The notes beneath the pieces are model-generated. The model did not search any database, was not told where the DNA came from, and worked only from the letters and a program-made list of their open reading frames with translations. From CAVZYN01 sp963779515 (GTDB lineage Bacteria; Pseudomonadota; Alphaproteobacteria; Rhizobiales; Hyphomicrobiaceae), in contig CAVZYN010000005.1 of assembly GCA_963779515.1 (NCBI GenBank), positions 62,001-126,000 on the forward strand: 64,000 nt of DNA. Direction: 5' to 3'. A program made the position numbers and the translations under genes. This document shows positions 34,550-45,427 of the stretch, one piece after another. Positions within the stretch are counted from its first letter, which is position 1; the number at the start of each line of letters is the position of its first letter.

Positions 34550-35665
34550 ATGGGCACATACCTGCTGAAACGCCTTCTGCTCATCATCCCGACGCTGCTC
34601 GGGATCATGCTGATCAGCTTTGCCATCATCCAGTTCGCACCCGGCGGACCGGTGGAGCGCATCATTGCGCAACTCTCCGGCAACGACGTGTCGGCGACGT
34701 CGCGCATCAGCGGCGGCCAGGGCGATGGCGTATCGTCGAGCCAGCAATCGCAGTCGGGCGTCGGCGGCGGCGACGGCGGGTCGAAGTATCGTGGCGCGCA
34801 GGGGCTCGATCCCGAGTTCATCAAGAGCCTCGAGAAGCAGTTCGGGTTCGACAAGCCGGCGCACGAGCGCTTCTACATGATGATGAAGAGCTATCTCGTG
34901 TTCGACTTCGGCAAGAGCTACTTCCGCGACATTTCCGTCATTCAACTGATCAAGGAGAAGCTACCGGTCTCGATCTCGCTCGGGCTCTGGATGACGATCG
35001 TCACATACATGATCTCCATCCCGCTTGGCATTCGCAAGGCGGTGCGCGACGGCGAGAAATTCGATGTCTGGACCTCGACGGTGCTGGTGGCGGGATACGC
35101 GGTGCCGGGCTTCCTGATCGCGGTGTTCCTGCTCGTCGTGTTCGCGGGCGGGTCGTTCTTCCAGTGGTTTCCTCTGCGCGGGCTCACGTCCGACAATTTC
35201 GCGCAACTGACGTGGTATCAGAAGATCTTCGACTATTTCTGGCATCTCGCCCTGCCGTTGATCGCCATGTCGCTTGGCGCCTTCACGACCATGGCGTTCC
35301 TCACCAAGAATTCGTTCCTGGACGAGGTCCGCAAGCAATACGTGATGACGGCGCGGGCCAAGGGACTGCCGGAAGGCCGCGTGCTTTACGGGCACATTTT
35401 CCGCAATGCGATGCTGCTGATCATCGCCGGCTTTCCCGGCGCCTTCATTCACGCGTTCTTCTCGGGGTCCCTGCTGATCGAGAACATCTTCTCGCTCGAC
35501 GGCCTCGGCTTGCTCTCGTTCGAGAGCGTGATCAATCGCGACTATCCGGTGGTGTTCGCCAATCTCTATATCTTCGCCCTCGTCGGGCTTGTCGTGAACC
35601 TCGTCTCGGATTTCATCTACACCCTCGTCGACCCGCGCATCGATTTTGAAAGCCGCGAGGTCTGA
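34550..35665 (+). CDS. yejB: Peptide ABC transporter permease YejB
   Basis: A 371-residue permease. MGTYLLKRLLLIIPTLLGIM is the first helix. A long periplasmic Gly/Ser-rich loop follows (SGVGGGDGGSKYRGAQGLDP), which is typical of alphaproteobacterial YejB. Five further helices carry the EAA region (YVMTARAKGLPEGRVLYGH). The protein imports peptides together with YejE and YejF. Its TGA shares a base with the yejE ATG (TGATG), giving translational coupling. Confidence 0.94.
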   Translation: MGTYLLKRLLLIIPTLLGIMLISFAIIQFAPGGPVERIIAQLSGNDVSATSRISGGQGDGVSSSQQSQSGVGGGDGGSKYRGAQGLDPEFIKSLEKQFGFDKPAHERFYMMMKSYLVFDFGKSYFRDISVIQLIKEKLPVSISLGLWMTIVTYMISIPLGIRKAVRDGEKFDVWTSTVLVAGYAVPGFLIAVFLLVVFAGGSFFQWFPLRGLTSDNFAQLTWYQKIFDYFWHLALPLIAMSLGAFTTMAFLTKNSFLDEVRKQYVMTARAKGLPEGRVLYGHIFRNAMLLIIAGFPGAFIHAFFSGSLLIENIFSLDGLGLLSFESVINRDYPVVFANLYIFALVGLVVNLVSDFIYTLVDPRIDFESREV

Positions 35666-36885
35666 TGATGGACGCAAGCGGACAGCAGGATGCAGCGATT
35701 GCGGGACGCAGTGCCGCCGTGTCTCAGCCATCACAATCGCGCTGGCGGCGGCGGTGGCGCGAATTCGTGCGCGTCAATCCGATCACGCAGCGGCGGTGGG
35801 CGAATTTCAGGGCCAATCGACGCGGCTACTGGAGCCTCTGGATCTTTCTCACGCTCTTCTTTGTGACGCTCGTCGCCGAGCTGATCGCCAACGATAAGCC
35901 GATCATGGCGCGCTACAAGGGCGAGACCCTCTTCCCGATTATGTTCGACTATCCGGAGAGCAAGTTCGGCGGCTTTCTCGCGGTGACGGACTACAAAGAC
36001 CCGGTGATCCTCGACGAGATCGAGAAGCACGGCTGGATGATCTGGCCGCCAATCCGGTATTCGTACCAATCGATCAACAAGGATTTTCCGCGGGTAAAAT
36101 CGCCGAGCGGACAATGCCTCGGATTTCCAGCGCCGCCGCCATGGTTGAAACGAGCAAGCGAAGTGTGCGAGGCGCCGGCCGATCAGCTCGCGCGCTATCA
36201 GACGTTCGGCAATCGCAATTGGCTCGGCACTGACGACCAAGGCCGCGACGTGCTGGCGCGCCTGATCTACGGCTTCCGGATCTCGGTGTTGTTCGGGCTC
36301 ATTCTCACAATCCTGTCGTCGATCATCGGCGTGACCGCCGGCGCGATGCAGGGCTATTTCGGCGGCAAGGTTGATTTGATCTTTCAGCGTTTCCTGGAAA
36401 TCTGGTCATCGATTCCGACGCTGTTCGTCTTGATCATCATTTCGTCGGTGCTGGTGCCGGGATTCTGGACGCTGCTGGCGGTGCTGTTGCTGTTCCAATG
36501 GGTGTCGCTCGTCGGCGTCGTGCGTGCAGAGTTCTTGCGCGGACGCAATCTCGAGTACGTGACAGCGGCGCGGGCGCTCGGTCTCTCGAATGCACGCATC
36601 ATGTTCAAGCATCTGTTGCCGAATGCGATGGTGGCGACGCTGACGTTCCTGCCGTTCAAACTCTCTGGCAGCGTGACGGCGCTGACGGCGTTGGATTTTC
36701 TAGGGCTCGGATTGCCGCCGGGATCACCGTCGTTGGGTGAACTGTTGCAACAGGGCAAAAACAACCTGCAGGCGCCGTGGCTGTCGTTCTCGGCGTTTCT
36801 GTCGATCGCAACGCTGCTGAGTTTGCTGATCTTCGTCGGCGAGGCGGTGCGCGACGCTCTCGACCCGCGCAAGACTTACCGGTAA
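35665..36885 (+). CDS. yejE: Peptide ABC transporter permease YejE
   Basis: A 406-residue permease of the OppC class. It has an N-terminal cytoplasmic segment with NPITQRRWANFRANRRGYWS, a first helix, and a long periplasmic domain with FGNRNWLGTDDQGRDVLARL. Helices follow with the EAA loop (YVTAARALGLSNARIMFKHL), then LDFLGLGLPPGSPSLGELL. It forms the transmembrane pore with YejB. Confidence 0.94.
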   Translation: MMDASGQQDAAIAGRSAAVSQPSQSRWRRRWREFVRVNPITQRRWANFRANRRGYWSLWIFLTLFFVTLVAELIANDKPIMARYKGETLFPIMFDYPESKFGGFLAVTDYKDPVILDEIEKHGWMIWPPIRYSYQSINKDFPRVKSPSGQCLGFPAPPPWLKRASEVCEAPADQLARYQTFGNRNWLGTDDQGRDVLARLIYGFRISVLFGLILTILSSIIGVTAGAMQGYFGGKVDLIFQRFLEIWSSIPTLFVLIIISSVLVPGFWTLLAVLLLFQWVSLVGVVRAEFLRGRNLEYVTAARALGLSNARIMFKHLLPNAMVATLTFLPFKLSGSVTALTALDFLGLGLPPGSPSLGELLQQGKNNLQAPWLSFSAFLSIATLLSLLIFVGEAVRDALDPRKTYR

Positions 36886-36895
36886 TGTCGCCGCC

Positions 36896-37117
36896 ATGGG
36901 TGAGACAGCCAAAATCGTGACGGAAGGGTTTCCGGTGGACGACTTGACGGAAGCCGTTCGCCGTGTGCGCGTGACGGTGGAGGCGGCGACGACGGATGTG
37001 GCTCCGGCATCGAGGCGATCGTTGTTGGAATTACTTGGCGCCGCACCTGGGCTTTATGCCTCTCCTGAAGATGCAGTTGCGTTCGTCAGAGGCCTGCGGG
37101 ACGAGTCCGATCGATGA
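36896..37117 (+). CDS. Possible small protein inside the yej operon
   Basis: A 73-residue open frame, 10 bases after yejE, without cysteines or membrane segments. VDDLTEAVRRVRVTVEAATT and DAVAFVRGLRDESDR look like two amphipathic helices. I know no family. Its composition resembles the neighbours, but it separates yejE from yejF, which are normally adjacent, so it may be an insertion or an operon-specific extra. Confidence is limited. Confidence 0.45.
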   Translation: MGETAKIVTEGFPVDDLTEAVRRVRVTVEAATTDVAPASRRSLLELLGAAPGLYASPEDAVAFVRGLRDESDR

Positions 37118-37132
37118 GTTCGGAAAATAGAT

Positions 37133-37160
37133 GTTGGGTCTGTGCTGTGCTTGACCCAAC
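37133..37160. repeat. Inverted repeat between the small gene and yejF
   Basis: GTTGGGTC and GACCCAAC form a perfect 8-base-pair stem around a 12-base loop, followed by CTACG. The TTGGGT/ACCCAACCTACG pattern resembles dispersed intergenic palindromes common in Hyphomicrobiales. A weaker half (CTACGACCCAACGTAG) occurs at 7983-7998. Confidence 0.7.
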
Positions 37161-37190
37161 CTACGCTTCTTTGCTTTGCCGGGCTTCAAC

Positions 37191-38815
<1,625 letters not shown>

Positions 38816-38819
<4 letters not shown>

Positions 38820-39772
38820 CGATTTTGTTGGCGATCAAGGTGTCCGGCGCCAACTGGTCGACCGCTGCGTGGCGCAAGCGATTTGCGCTGCGAATGCCGG
38901 AACGGACATTGGTGGTGCAGGGTGAAGACACCTACGACGCCGCCGCAATTCACCATGCGGCAGTGTGGAAGCCTGAGCTCGGGCTACTCGCGCGACTACC
39001 GAATCTGAAGGCAATCTTCAATCTCGGCGCCGGCGTCGATGCACTGATGCAAGACAACACGCTGCCTGACGTGCCGATCGTACGCGCCGTGAGCCGCGAT
39101 CTCACGGGGCGCATGACGGAATATGTGGTGCAGCACGTGTTGAATCATCACCGGCAGCAGCGGCGGTTGGCGGCGGCACAGGCGGCGCGCACGTGGGATG
39201 CACCGGATCAGCATGCCGCCTCCGCGGTGCGCGTTGGATTGATGGGGCTCGGCGAACTCGGGCAGGATGCGGCAGAGGTCCTGCTGCGGATCGGATTTCG
39301 CGTGGCCGGCTGGAGCCGGAGCGCGCGGTCGGTACCGGGCGTCACGTGCTTTTCGGGAGCAGAGGGTCTGCACCCTTTCCTCGCCGCAACCGATATTCTC
39401 GTCGCACTGATCCCATTGACGCAGGAGACGCACGGCATTCTCAACATGGCGCTGTTCCGCGGACTGGCGCGCGACGGCGTGCTCGGCGCGCCCGTGCTGA
39501 TCAACGCGGGCCGCGGCGGCCTGCAGGTGGAGGCCGATATTCTCGCGGCGCTCAATGACGGCACGCTCGGCGCAGCAACCCTCGATGTGTTCGAGACCGA
39601 GCCACTGCCGAAAGATAGCGGGCTCTGGAGCCATCCCAACGTCACGATTACGCCGCACAATGCAGCGGATAGTTCGCCGGACGCATTGACGGACGATGTC
39701 GTGGCGCAAATCCGCGCGTTCGAGGCCGGGGCGGCGTTACAGAACGTCGTGAGCCGCGAACGCGGCTACTAA
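38816..39772 (+). CDS. D-2-hydroxyacid dehydrogenase (glyoxylate/hydroxypyruvate reductase A type)
   Basis: A 318-residue NAD(P)-dependent enzyme. The Rossmann motif is GLMGLGELGQDAAEVL. The catalytic Arg is in LINAGRGGLQVE, Glu in TLDVFETEPLP and His in NVTITPHNAAD. It reduces glyoxylate or hydroxypyruvate in GhrA-type enzymes. Translational coupling to yejF puts it in the same operon, though no functional link is obvious. Confidence 0.92.
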
Positions 39773-39794
39773 CGCAATCGACAAGGAGAGTGCG

Positions 39795-40421
39795 ATGGCC
39801 AGCTCGAACAAACTGACCCTCTATCATTCGCCAAACACCCGATCCTCGTCTGTGCTTCTGCTGCTCGATGAGCTTGGCGCGCCCTACGATCTGCATGTGC
39901 TCAACCAAAAGTCTGAGGAACAACGCAAGCCCGCGTATCTCGCCGTCAACCCCATGGGCAAGGTACCGGCGATCACGCACGGCGACGCGTTGGTGACGGA
40001 GACCGTGGCAATTTTCATTTATCTCGCGGACGCATTTCCGAAAGCGGGATTGGCCCCGGCGATCGGCGATCCCCTGCGGGGACCATATCTGCGCTGGCTG
40101 GTATACTACGCGGCGGCGTTCGAGCCGGCGTTGGTCGATCGTGCGATGAAGCGAGATGCGGGCCCGGCCGGCATGTCGCCCTATGGCGATTTCGATACGA
40201 TGCTGACGACGCTGACCGATCAGCTCGCCAAGGGCCCGTATCTGCTCGGCGAAAAGTTCACGGCGGCGGATATTTTGTGGAGCACGGCGCTGCGCTGGAC
40301 GATGATGTTCGGGATTGTGCCGGAGCTGCCCGTCATCAAAGCTTATGTGGAGCGCCTGTCGCAGCGCCCGGCGGTGGCGCGTGTCAAGGCGAAGGATGAA
40401 GCGTTGGCGGCGAACGTCTGA
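39795..40421 (+). CDS. Glutathione S-transferase family protein
   Basis: A 208-residue cytosolic GST. The N-terminal thioredoxin fold starts LTLYHSPNTRSSSVLLLLDE. VNPMGKVPAITHGDALVTET is the glutathione-binding cis-Pro and ET motif. The C-terminal helical domain contains LLGEKFTAADILWSTALRW. It conjugates or reduces electrophiles with glutathione; the substrate is unknown. A GGAGAG site lies upstream. Confidence 0.92.
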   Translation: MASSNKLTLYHSPNTRSSSVLLLLDELGAPYDLHVLNQKSEEQRKPAYLAVNPMGKVPAITHGDALVTETVAIFIYLADAFPKAGLAPAIGDPLRGPYLRWLVYYAAAFEPALVDRAMKRDAGPAGMSPYGDFDTMLTTLTDQLAKGPYLLGEKFTAADILWSTALRWTMMFGIVPELPVIKAYVERLSQRPAVARVKAKDEALAANV

Positions 40422-40430
40422 GGGCGGCGG

Positions 40431-40715
40431 ATGCGGGCCATCCTGGCACTTTGTTTGGCAGTGATGCTCGCGGCATCGCCCGGGATTGCTCAAACTTCTC
40501 CCCTTCCAGGCCCGGTCGAACCGCCCCCGCAGCCGGTCGGGACGCCGCCACCACGTTGCACACCCGCCGGAGATGCCTGCCAGGTCTGCGCGCAAAAACC
40601 GGACGGCACCCGCGTGTGCTCGACGCCCGGCATCGCTTGTAATGCCGGGGCCCTGCAGTGCACATCTCAAGACGAGCCGAAAATCGATTCGCAGCCGCCC
40701 GCGGCGCCAAAGTAG
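40431..40715 (+). CDS. Small secreted cysteine-rich protein
   Basis: A 94-residue protein with signal peptide MRAILALCLAVMLAASPGIA and a Pro-rich mature start. Six cysteines follow in CTPAGDACQVCAQKPDGTRV, then CSTPGIACNAGALQC, probably three disulfides in the periplasm. I do not recognise a family. It begins 9 bases after the GST stop. Confidence 0.7.
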   Translation: MRAILALCLAVMLAASPGIAQTSPLPGPVEPPPQPVGTPPPRCTPAGDACQVCAQKPDGTRVCSTPGIACNAGALQCTSQDEPKIDSQPPAAPK

Positions 40716-40747
40716 CAAGCGCAGGCTGTGACGGGGAGCAAACCGCC

Positions 40748-41203
40748 ATGCTGGCGCACGACGTCTATCAGCAGTCTTTCGATGCAGCGACGCGCGGCCT
40801 CGAAGCATGGGCGCAGCAGCAGCGCGACGTCGCCGATATCGACATCGAGCGCGGCACCGATTTCTGGCGGCTGCGGGTCGGCCCGCATGCAGTGAACGGC
40901 TGCCCAGTCGAGATCATTCTACATCGTCATCAGCGCGCCGATCTGATGATCGGGCCGGAGACGTTCGAGGATCGCGCGATCACGGATTTCTCGGTCTATG
41001 GCAAGCTGCTCGAGTCGATCGCGGACGGCCGCGTGACGATCGAGCGGTGGGATAGCGTGGCGACGGGTGCCGTGGCCGCTGTCGAGACGATAGTGCGCTT
41101 CGGCGAGGCGGCCGACGCCGCCGCATGGAGCGACCGGCGCGACGTCAGCGCTGCCAAAGAGACCCTGAAGACCGTCCGGCACTTCGTCCCCTATCGGCGG
41201 TAA
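40748..41203 (+). CDS. Hypothetical protein
   Basis: A 151-residue soluble alpha/beta protein with no signal or membrane segment. Recognisable stretches are DVADIDIERGTDFWRLRVGP and CPVEIILHRHQRADLMIGPE, suggesting beta strands, and a C-terminal helical part. I cannot name a family. It is the last rightward gene of the 28-41 kb block, 16 bases from the convergent pdxH stop. Confidence 0.65.
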   Translation: MLAHDVYQQSFDAATRGLEAWAQQQRDVADIDIERGTDFWRLRVGPHAVNGCPVEIILHRHQRADLMIGPETFEDRAITDFSVYGKLLESIADGRVTIERWDSVATGAVAAVETIVRFGEAADAAAWSDRRDVSAAKETLKTVRHFVPYRR

Positions 41204-41219
41204 GCCACGCACCCAAGCA

Positions 41220-41864
41220 TCACGGATACAACCGCTCTTTCCGCCATGGCGCCGCGGCGCCCTCGCGCCGGAACACGACGCGGTCATGCAGCCGGAACGG
41301 CCGGTCGTGCCAGAATTCGATCTCAATGGGCGTGATACGAAAACCCGACCAGTGTGCGGGCCGCGGAATCTCTCCGACAGCATGCTTCGCCGTAAAAGTC
41401 GCAACCGCCTTCTCCAGCGCAAACCGGCTCTCCAGCGGGCGCGACTGCAGCGATGCCCATGCCCCGATCCGGCTGCCCCGCGCCCGCGTCGCATAGTAGG
41501 CATCCGCCTCCGCCGCCGAGACCGCAGAGACGAGCCCGCGCGCACGCACCTGCCGCCGCAAGCTCTTCCAATGAAACACCAGCGCCGCCTTCTGGCTCGC
41601 CAGCAGCTCGCGCCCCTTCGCACTTCCATAGTTCGTATAGAAGACAAACCCGCGATCACCCGCGCCGTCGGCATCGAGCCCCTTCAGCAGCACCATCCTG
41701 ACGTTCGGCAATCCATCCGCATCGACGGTCGCCAGCGCCATCGCGTTTGGATCGTTGACCTCGTGTTTCTCCGCGTCACTGAACCAGGCGTTGAACAGCG
41801 CGAACGGCTCCGCCGCCGCAACAAAATCGCCGGCATCCCTTGCCGCTTGAACAGGATCACTCAT
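41220..41864 (-). CDS. pdxH: Pyridoxamine 5'-phosphate oxidase
   Basis: A 214-residue FMN enzyme that makes pyridoxal 5'-phosphate from PNP or PMP. NAMALATVDADGLPNVRMVL LKG is the N-terminal FMN region. FVFYTNYGSAKGRELLASQ and ALVFHWKSLRRQVRARG are diagnostic, and the C-terminus ends EIEFWHDRPFRLHDRVVFRR with the substrate-binding Arg. The start at 41864 follows a possible GTG two codons earlier. Confidence 0.95.
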   Translation of the reverse strand: MSDPVQAARDAGDFVAAAEPFALFNAWFSDAEKHEVNDPNAMALATVDADGLPNVRMVLLKGLDADGAGDRGFVFYTNYGSAKGRELLASQKAALVFHWKSLRRQVRARGLVSAVSAAEADAYYATRARGSRIGAWASLQSRPLESRFALEKAVATFTAKHAVGEIPRPAHWSGFRITPIEIEFWHDRPFRLHDRVVFRREGAAAPWRKERLYP

Positions 41865-42000
41865 CACCAAATCTCTCGTTTCTGCACGTCGCTGAAGCTT
41901 GGCACACAGCTTTACCTCGCCTTAACTGCTTTCCGTCAAACTGTCGAACGTGCGTTCCGCCAGTCGCGGATCTGAGTGTGTAGCGTTCTGTAGGGTTGTC

Positions 42001-42417
42001 ATGCGTCAGTCAGAGTTCTTGCCCACTTTTGGGTTCTCGGTTGCGGCCGCGGTCATGCTGGTCGCCTATGTCCTTCTAGCGCCCGACACGGCTTTTGCCG
42101 CCGAGCCCGTCACCAAATCGCCACCGCAATCCCGGCCCGCCTCCTTGGATCGGCCCGCCCTCGACGATAGCGACGAAATCGCCGTCCTCGATGCGATCCA
42201 CATCACCCTCTCCGAAGTCGGCGACGGCAACACCTACCTCTGGCATCGCGGCAACGGCCGCATCTCGGGCACCTTCCGCCCGACCGCCTCCTTCAAGGAT
42301 CGCGCCGGCCACCCCTGCCGTCATCTCGTCTTCACCCTGACCTCCGGCACCTATGCCCGTCAGACCGAGGGCATCGCCTGCCGTCTCCCGGGCGGCCGCT
42401 GGCAGTTGACGGGCTGA
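42001..42417 (+). CDS. Surface-antigen-type secreted protein (RT0821/Lpp0805 family-like)
   Basis: A 138-residue protein with signal peptide MRQSEFLPTFGFSVAAAVML followed by VAYVLLAPDTAFAA. The C-terminal module YLWHRGNGRISGTFRPTASF, CRHLVFTLTSGTYARQTEGI and a final CRLPGGRWQL resembles the 17-kDa surface antigen tail found in alphaproteobacterial outer-membrane or periplasmic proteins. The two Cys could pair. Function unknown. Confidence 0.75.
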   Translation: MRQSEFLPTFGFSVAAAVMLVAYVLLAPDTAFAAEPVTKSPPQSRPASLDRPALDDSDEIAVLDAIHITLSEVGDGNTYLWHRGNGRISGTFRPTASFKDRAGHPCRHLVFTLTSGTYARQTEGIACRLPGGRWQLTG

Positions 42418-42501
42418 TAAGCACCGCATGATTGCCGTGCGCGGCCCCGCCTGGAGCGCCCGCGCCGCGCGTGATATCCCTCTGCACAAACGGGGGAATC
42501 A

Positions 42502-43396
42502 ATGACCGGTTGGCTTTGGGTCGTCTTCACGCTGCTGGCATCGGGCGGCCAGGTGCTGCGTAATGCCATGCAGAAAGAGCTGACGGCAACTCTCGGCACC
42601 GTTGGCGCCACCCATGTCCGCTTTCTCTATGGCTTGCCGTTCGGGATCGTTTTCCTCGCCGGCGTTCTGCTCGCCACCCGCTCTGGCCTCCCGCCCCTGA
42701 CGCCGCGCTGGCTGCTCTGGACGCTCGCTGGCGCCTTGACGCAGATCCTCGCCACCGCACTGCTCCTCACCGCCATGAAGCAGCGCTCCTTTGTCGTCAC
42801 CACCGCCCTCATCAAGACCGAGCCAATCCACGTCGCCCTCTTCGGCATCGTCTTTCTCGGCGACTACCTGACGCTCCCGCTTGCGATCGCCATCGCCCTC
42901 GCGACGGCCGGCGTCCTCCTCATGTCCTGGCCCAAGGATGGCGCCCGCGATCTTCTCTCCTGGCGCCCCATTGCCATTGGTCTCTTCGCCGGCGCTGTGT
43001 TCGGCGCCTCCGCCATTGGCTTTCGCGGCGCCATCCGCGCGCTCGACGAACCAAACTTCGTCGTCGCCGCCTCCACCACGCTTGTCGCCGGCCTTGCGCT
43101 GCAAACCGCTATTTTGAGCGCTTATCTCATCATCGCCGATCGCCCGACGTTGAACGCCCTTTTTCAAGCCTGGCGCCCCTCCATCAAGGCGGGCTTCGCC
43201 GGCGCCTTCGCCTCGCAAATGTGGTTCCTGGCCTTCGCCATCGAGTCCGCCGCCAAGATCCGCACCCTCGCCCTGATCGAGATCTTCTTTGCCGGGCCTG
43301 CTCACCCGCTCACTGTTCAAACAGGGCACCGGCCCGCGCGAAATCGCCGGCATGGCGATGATCGTCGCCGGCGTCGCACTTTTGCTCAACATCTGA
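42502..43396 (+). pseudogene. DMT-family (EamA) transporter with a late +1 frameshift
   Basis: A ten-helix drug/metabolite-type exporter. The frame is intact from MTGWLWVVFTLLASGGQVLR through RTLALIEIFFAG. One extra G in GGG at 43294-43296 then shifts it; the corrected frame continues LLTRSLFKQGTGPREIAGMA MIVAGVALLLNI to a stop at 43394-43396, an ordinary last helix. Unless corrected, the last helix is replaced by an Arg/His-rich tail. The start at 42502 follows GGGGG-rich sequence. Confidence 0.85.
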
Positions 43397-43532
43397 ACAA
43401 CACAAGCAGTTGAGCCGAAGTGGGCACCGGTTCGGCGTGAAGAACTGCTTCAGGAACTCACTCCACACTTCAGCCGGAATTGATCGCGACCCTGAGCATC
43501 GGCTGAACGCCGCCGACGTCAGAGGGATCCGC

Positions 43533-44132
43533 ATGCGAGCCATCGACCGAGTTTTGTGCGGCCTTGCCCTCATCATCAGCGCCACTGCGCCGGTGCTCGC
43601 CTTGGAGCTCAACCCTGAATCACTTGCCAAGTTGAAGGCAGGCGAGCCCATCGTCGTCGCCGTCAACGAAGGCGGAGGTCCCGCCGCCGGCAGCGTCAAT
43701 GCTGTCATTGACGTTCCCGCCCGTCCCTCCGCCGTTTGGAAAGTGCTGACCGATTGCGAGATCTCTGTGCGCGTCTTCAGCGGCCTCAAATCCTGCAAAG
43801 TGACCGAGCGCGATCCCGCCGGCGTCTGGGACATCCGCGAGCACGTCATCTCGCCGAGTATGCTGCTGCCGTCGTGGCGCAGCGTCTTCCGCTCCGACTA
43901 CACAATCGACCGCGAAATCCGCTTCCAGCGCACCGAGGGCGACCTCAAGAGACTCGAAGGCCGCTGGGAACTGACGCCGCAGACCGACGGCGCCACGACG
44001 CGCCTGACCTACCAAGCCGCCATCTCCGTCGGCGGCCCGATCCCATCGTCGCTCGTGAAGATCATGCTCGAAACCGATCTGCCGAAAACGCTCAGGGCCG
44101 TCCGCAAAGCCGCCATGGACGGATCGAGCTAG
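43533..44132 (+). CDS. SRPBCC family secreted protein
   Basis: A 199-residue START/Bet v 1-like protein with signal peptide MRAIDRVLCGLALIISATAP VLA. NAVIDVPARPSAVWKVLTDC EI is the usual first strand and helix of the fold. It is a putative lipid or hydrophobic-ligand carrier in the periplasm. The start at 43533 is the signal-peptide Met. A B-family repeat follows the stop. Confidence 0.8.
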   Translation: MRAIDRVLCGLALIISATAPVLALELNPESLAKLKAGEPIVVAVNEGGGPAAGSVNAVIDVPARPSAVWKVLTDCEISVRVFSGLKSCKVTERDPAGVWDIREHVISPSMLLPSWRSVFRSDYTIDREIRFQRTEGDLKRLEGRWELTPQTDGATTRLTYQAAISVGGPIPSSLVKIMLETDLPKTLRAVRKAAMDGSS

Positions 44133-44143
44133 CCCCACACCTC

Positions 44144-44224
44144 CGTCATCCTGGGCGACGAACCGCCCTTCAGCGGTGAGGAGACCCGGGACCCAGCGCA
44201 AAGAGTGGCGCAGCCACAACACCA
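44144..44224 (+). repeat. B-family repeat (B3)
   Basis: CGTCATCCTGGG, inner stem ACCGC/GCGGT, CCCGGGACCCAGCGCAAAGA, then a GGCGCAGCCACAACACC tail. It occupies nearly the whole convergent gap between the SRPBCC gene and the YaiI gene. Confidence 0.85.
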
Positions 44225-44227
44225 CAT

Positions 44228-44686
44228 TTAGGGTTGGGGCGTCTGCCGTTTCAGCGCCTGGATCATCGTTTCGAGCGCCTCGAGAAATCGCGATCGATCC
44301 GCCCGCGTGAACCCCGCGTTGTACGTCTGCACTGTTCCCGCATCGCGCAGATCCTTCATCAGATCGCGCATCGCCAGCGTCATGCCGATATTCGCCTCGG
44401 AGAACGGCTTCCCGTTCATGCCGAGCACCCGTGCGCCCTTCTTGATGGCCCGCGCGGCGAGCGGGATATCCGCCGTCACGACGATATCGCCGGTCTCCGC
44501 CCGCGCGACGATCCAATCGTCCGCCGCGTCCGCCCCCTCCGCGACCACGACCCGCTGGACGCACAAGCCTTCCGGCAAGCGCATCCAGCTGTTCGAAACG
44601 AAATGCACCGTAAGCTGATGCCGGTCGGCGACGCGAACGACCTCGTCCTTCACCGGGCAGGCATCCGTATCGACGTAGATCTGCAT
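44228..44686 (-). CDS. YaiI/YqxD family protein (DUF188)
   Basis: A 152-residue protein. MQIYVDTDACPVKDEVVRVA is the family start, with acidic residues of a PIN-like nuclease fold. DWIVARAETGDIVVTADIPL AARAIKKGARVLGMNG is the conserved core. The biological role of the family is unknown. It is downstream of two GST genes in the same direction. Confidence 0.92.
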   Translation of the reverse strand: MQIYVDTDACPVKDEVVRVADRHQLTVHFVSNSWMRLPEGLCVQRVVVAEGADAADDWIVARAETGDIVVTADIPLAARAIKKGARVLGMNGKPFSEANIGMTLAMRDLMKDLRDAGTVQTYNAGFTRADRSRFLEALETMIQALKRQTPQP

Positions 44687-44690
44687 GGAT

Positions 44691-45308
44691 TTAGGTGAGG
44701 CCTTCCGTCTGCATCGCCTTCTTCACCGCTGGCCGGTCAGCGACGCGCTTCATGTAGGCCACCAGATTCGGGTAGGGCGAGAGATCGATCTTGGTCGGCA
44801 CCGTCCAACGCAGCACCGTAAAGAGATACGCATCCGGACAGGTGAAGTCGCGTCCCATCAAGTAGTCGCTCTTCGCCAGATGCGCATCGATCATCTTGAA
44901 GCGTGTGCCAAGGCGCTCCCGGAACATCACCTTGGCTTCATCGTTGACTTTCGGCGACATGGCTGGCGACAGGATCGGCGAAAATCCTTTATGGATCTCC
45001 GATGAGATCAGATTGAGCCAGCCCTGCATCTTGTAGCGCTCGACCGTGCCGTTCGACGGCGCCAGTTTCTTCTCCGGCCGCTTGTCAGCGATGTACTGGA
45101 CGATCGCTGGCCCCTCGGTGAGAATAGTACCGTCGTCCAGCTCCAGCGCCGGCACGTAGCCAAGCGCATTCGTTTTTATGTAGTCGCCACCGCCATCGGT
45201 GGTCTTAGCCCGGATATCTGTCTTGACCAGATTGAACTTCATGCCGGCTTCTTCGAGGATGATGTGCGGCGACAGCGAACAAACGCCAGGCGTGTAGTAA
45301 AGCTTCAT
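44691..45308 (-). CDS. Glutathione S-transferase (tandem copy 1)
   Basis: A 205-residue beta-class-like GST. MKLYYTPGVCSLSPHIILEE contains the Cys10 typical of bacterial beta GSTs. GYVPALELDDGTILTEGPAI is the glutathione-binding segment, and the C-terminal domain has MGRDFTCPDAYLFTVLRWT. It is clearly paralogous to the upstream neighbour, which differs at about a third of positions. The two lie 119 bases apart, with no repeat between them. Confidence 0.93.
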   Translation of the reverse strand: MKLYYTPGVCSLSPHIILEEAGMKFNLVKTDIRAKTTDGGGDYIKTNALGYVPALELDDGTILTEGPAIVQYIADKRPEKKLAPSNGTVERYKMQGWLNLISSEIHKGFSPILSPAMSPKVNDEAKVMFRERLGTRFKMIDAHLAKSDYLMGRDFTCPDAYLFTVLRWTVPTKIDLSPYPNLVAYMKRVADRPAVKKAMQTEGLT

Positions 45309-45427
45309 GAGGGAACTCCAGCTCAGGAAAAAGGAGCGGCGCGTTCAGCACGCCGCGGCAAGGCGCTGGATACAACGGCTTGACGCCGACTGCACCAGCA
45401 GCACCACCCGACAAGAACCGCAAAAAG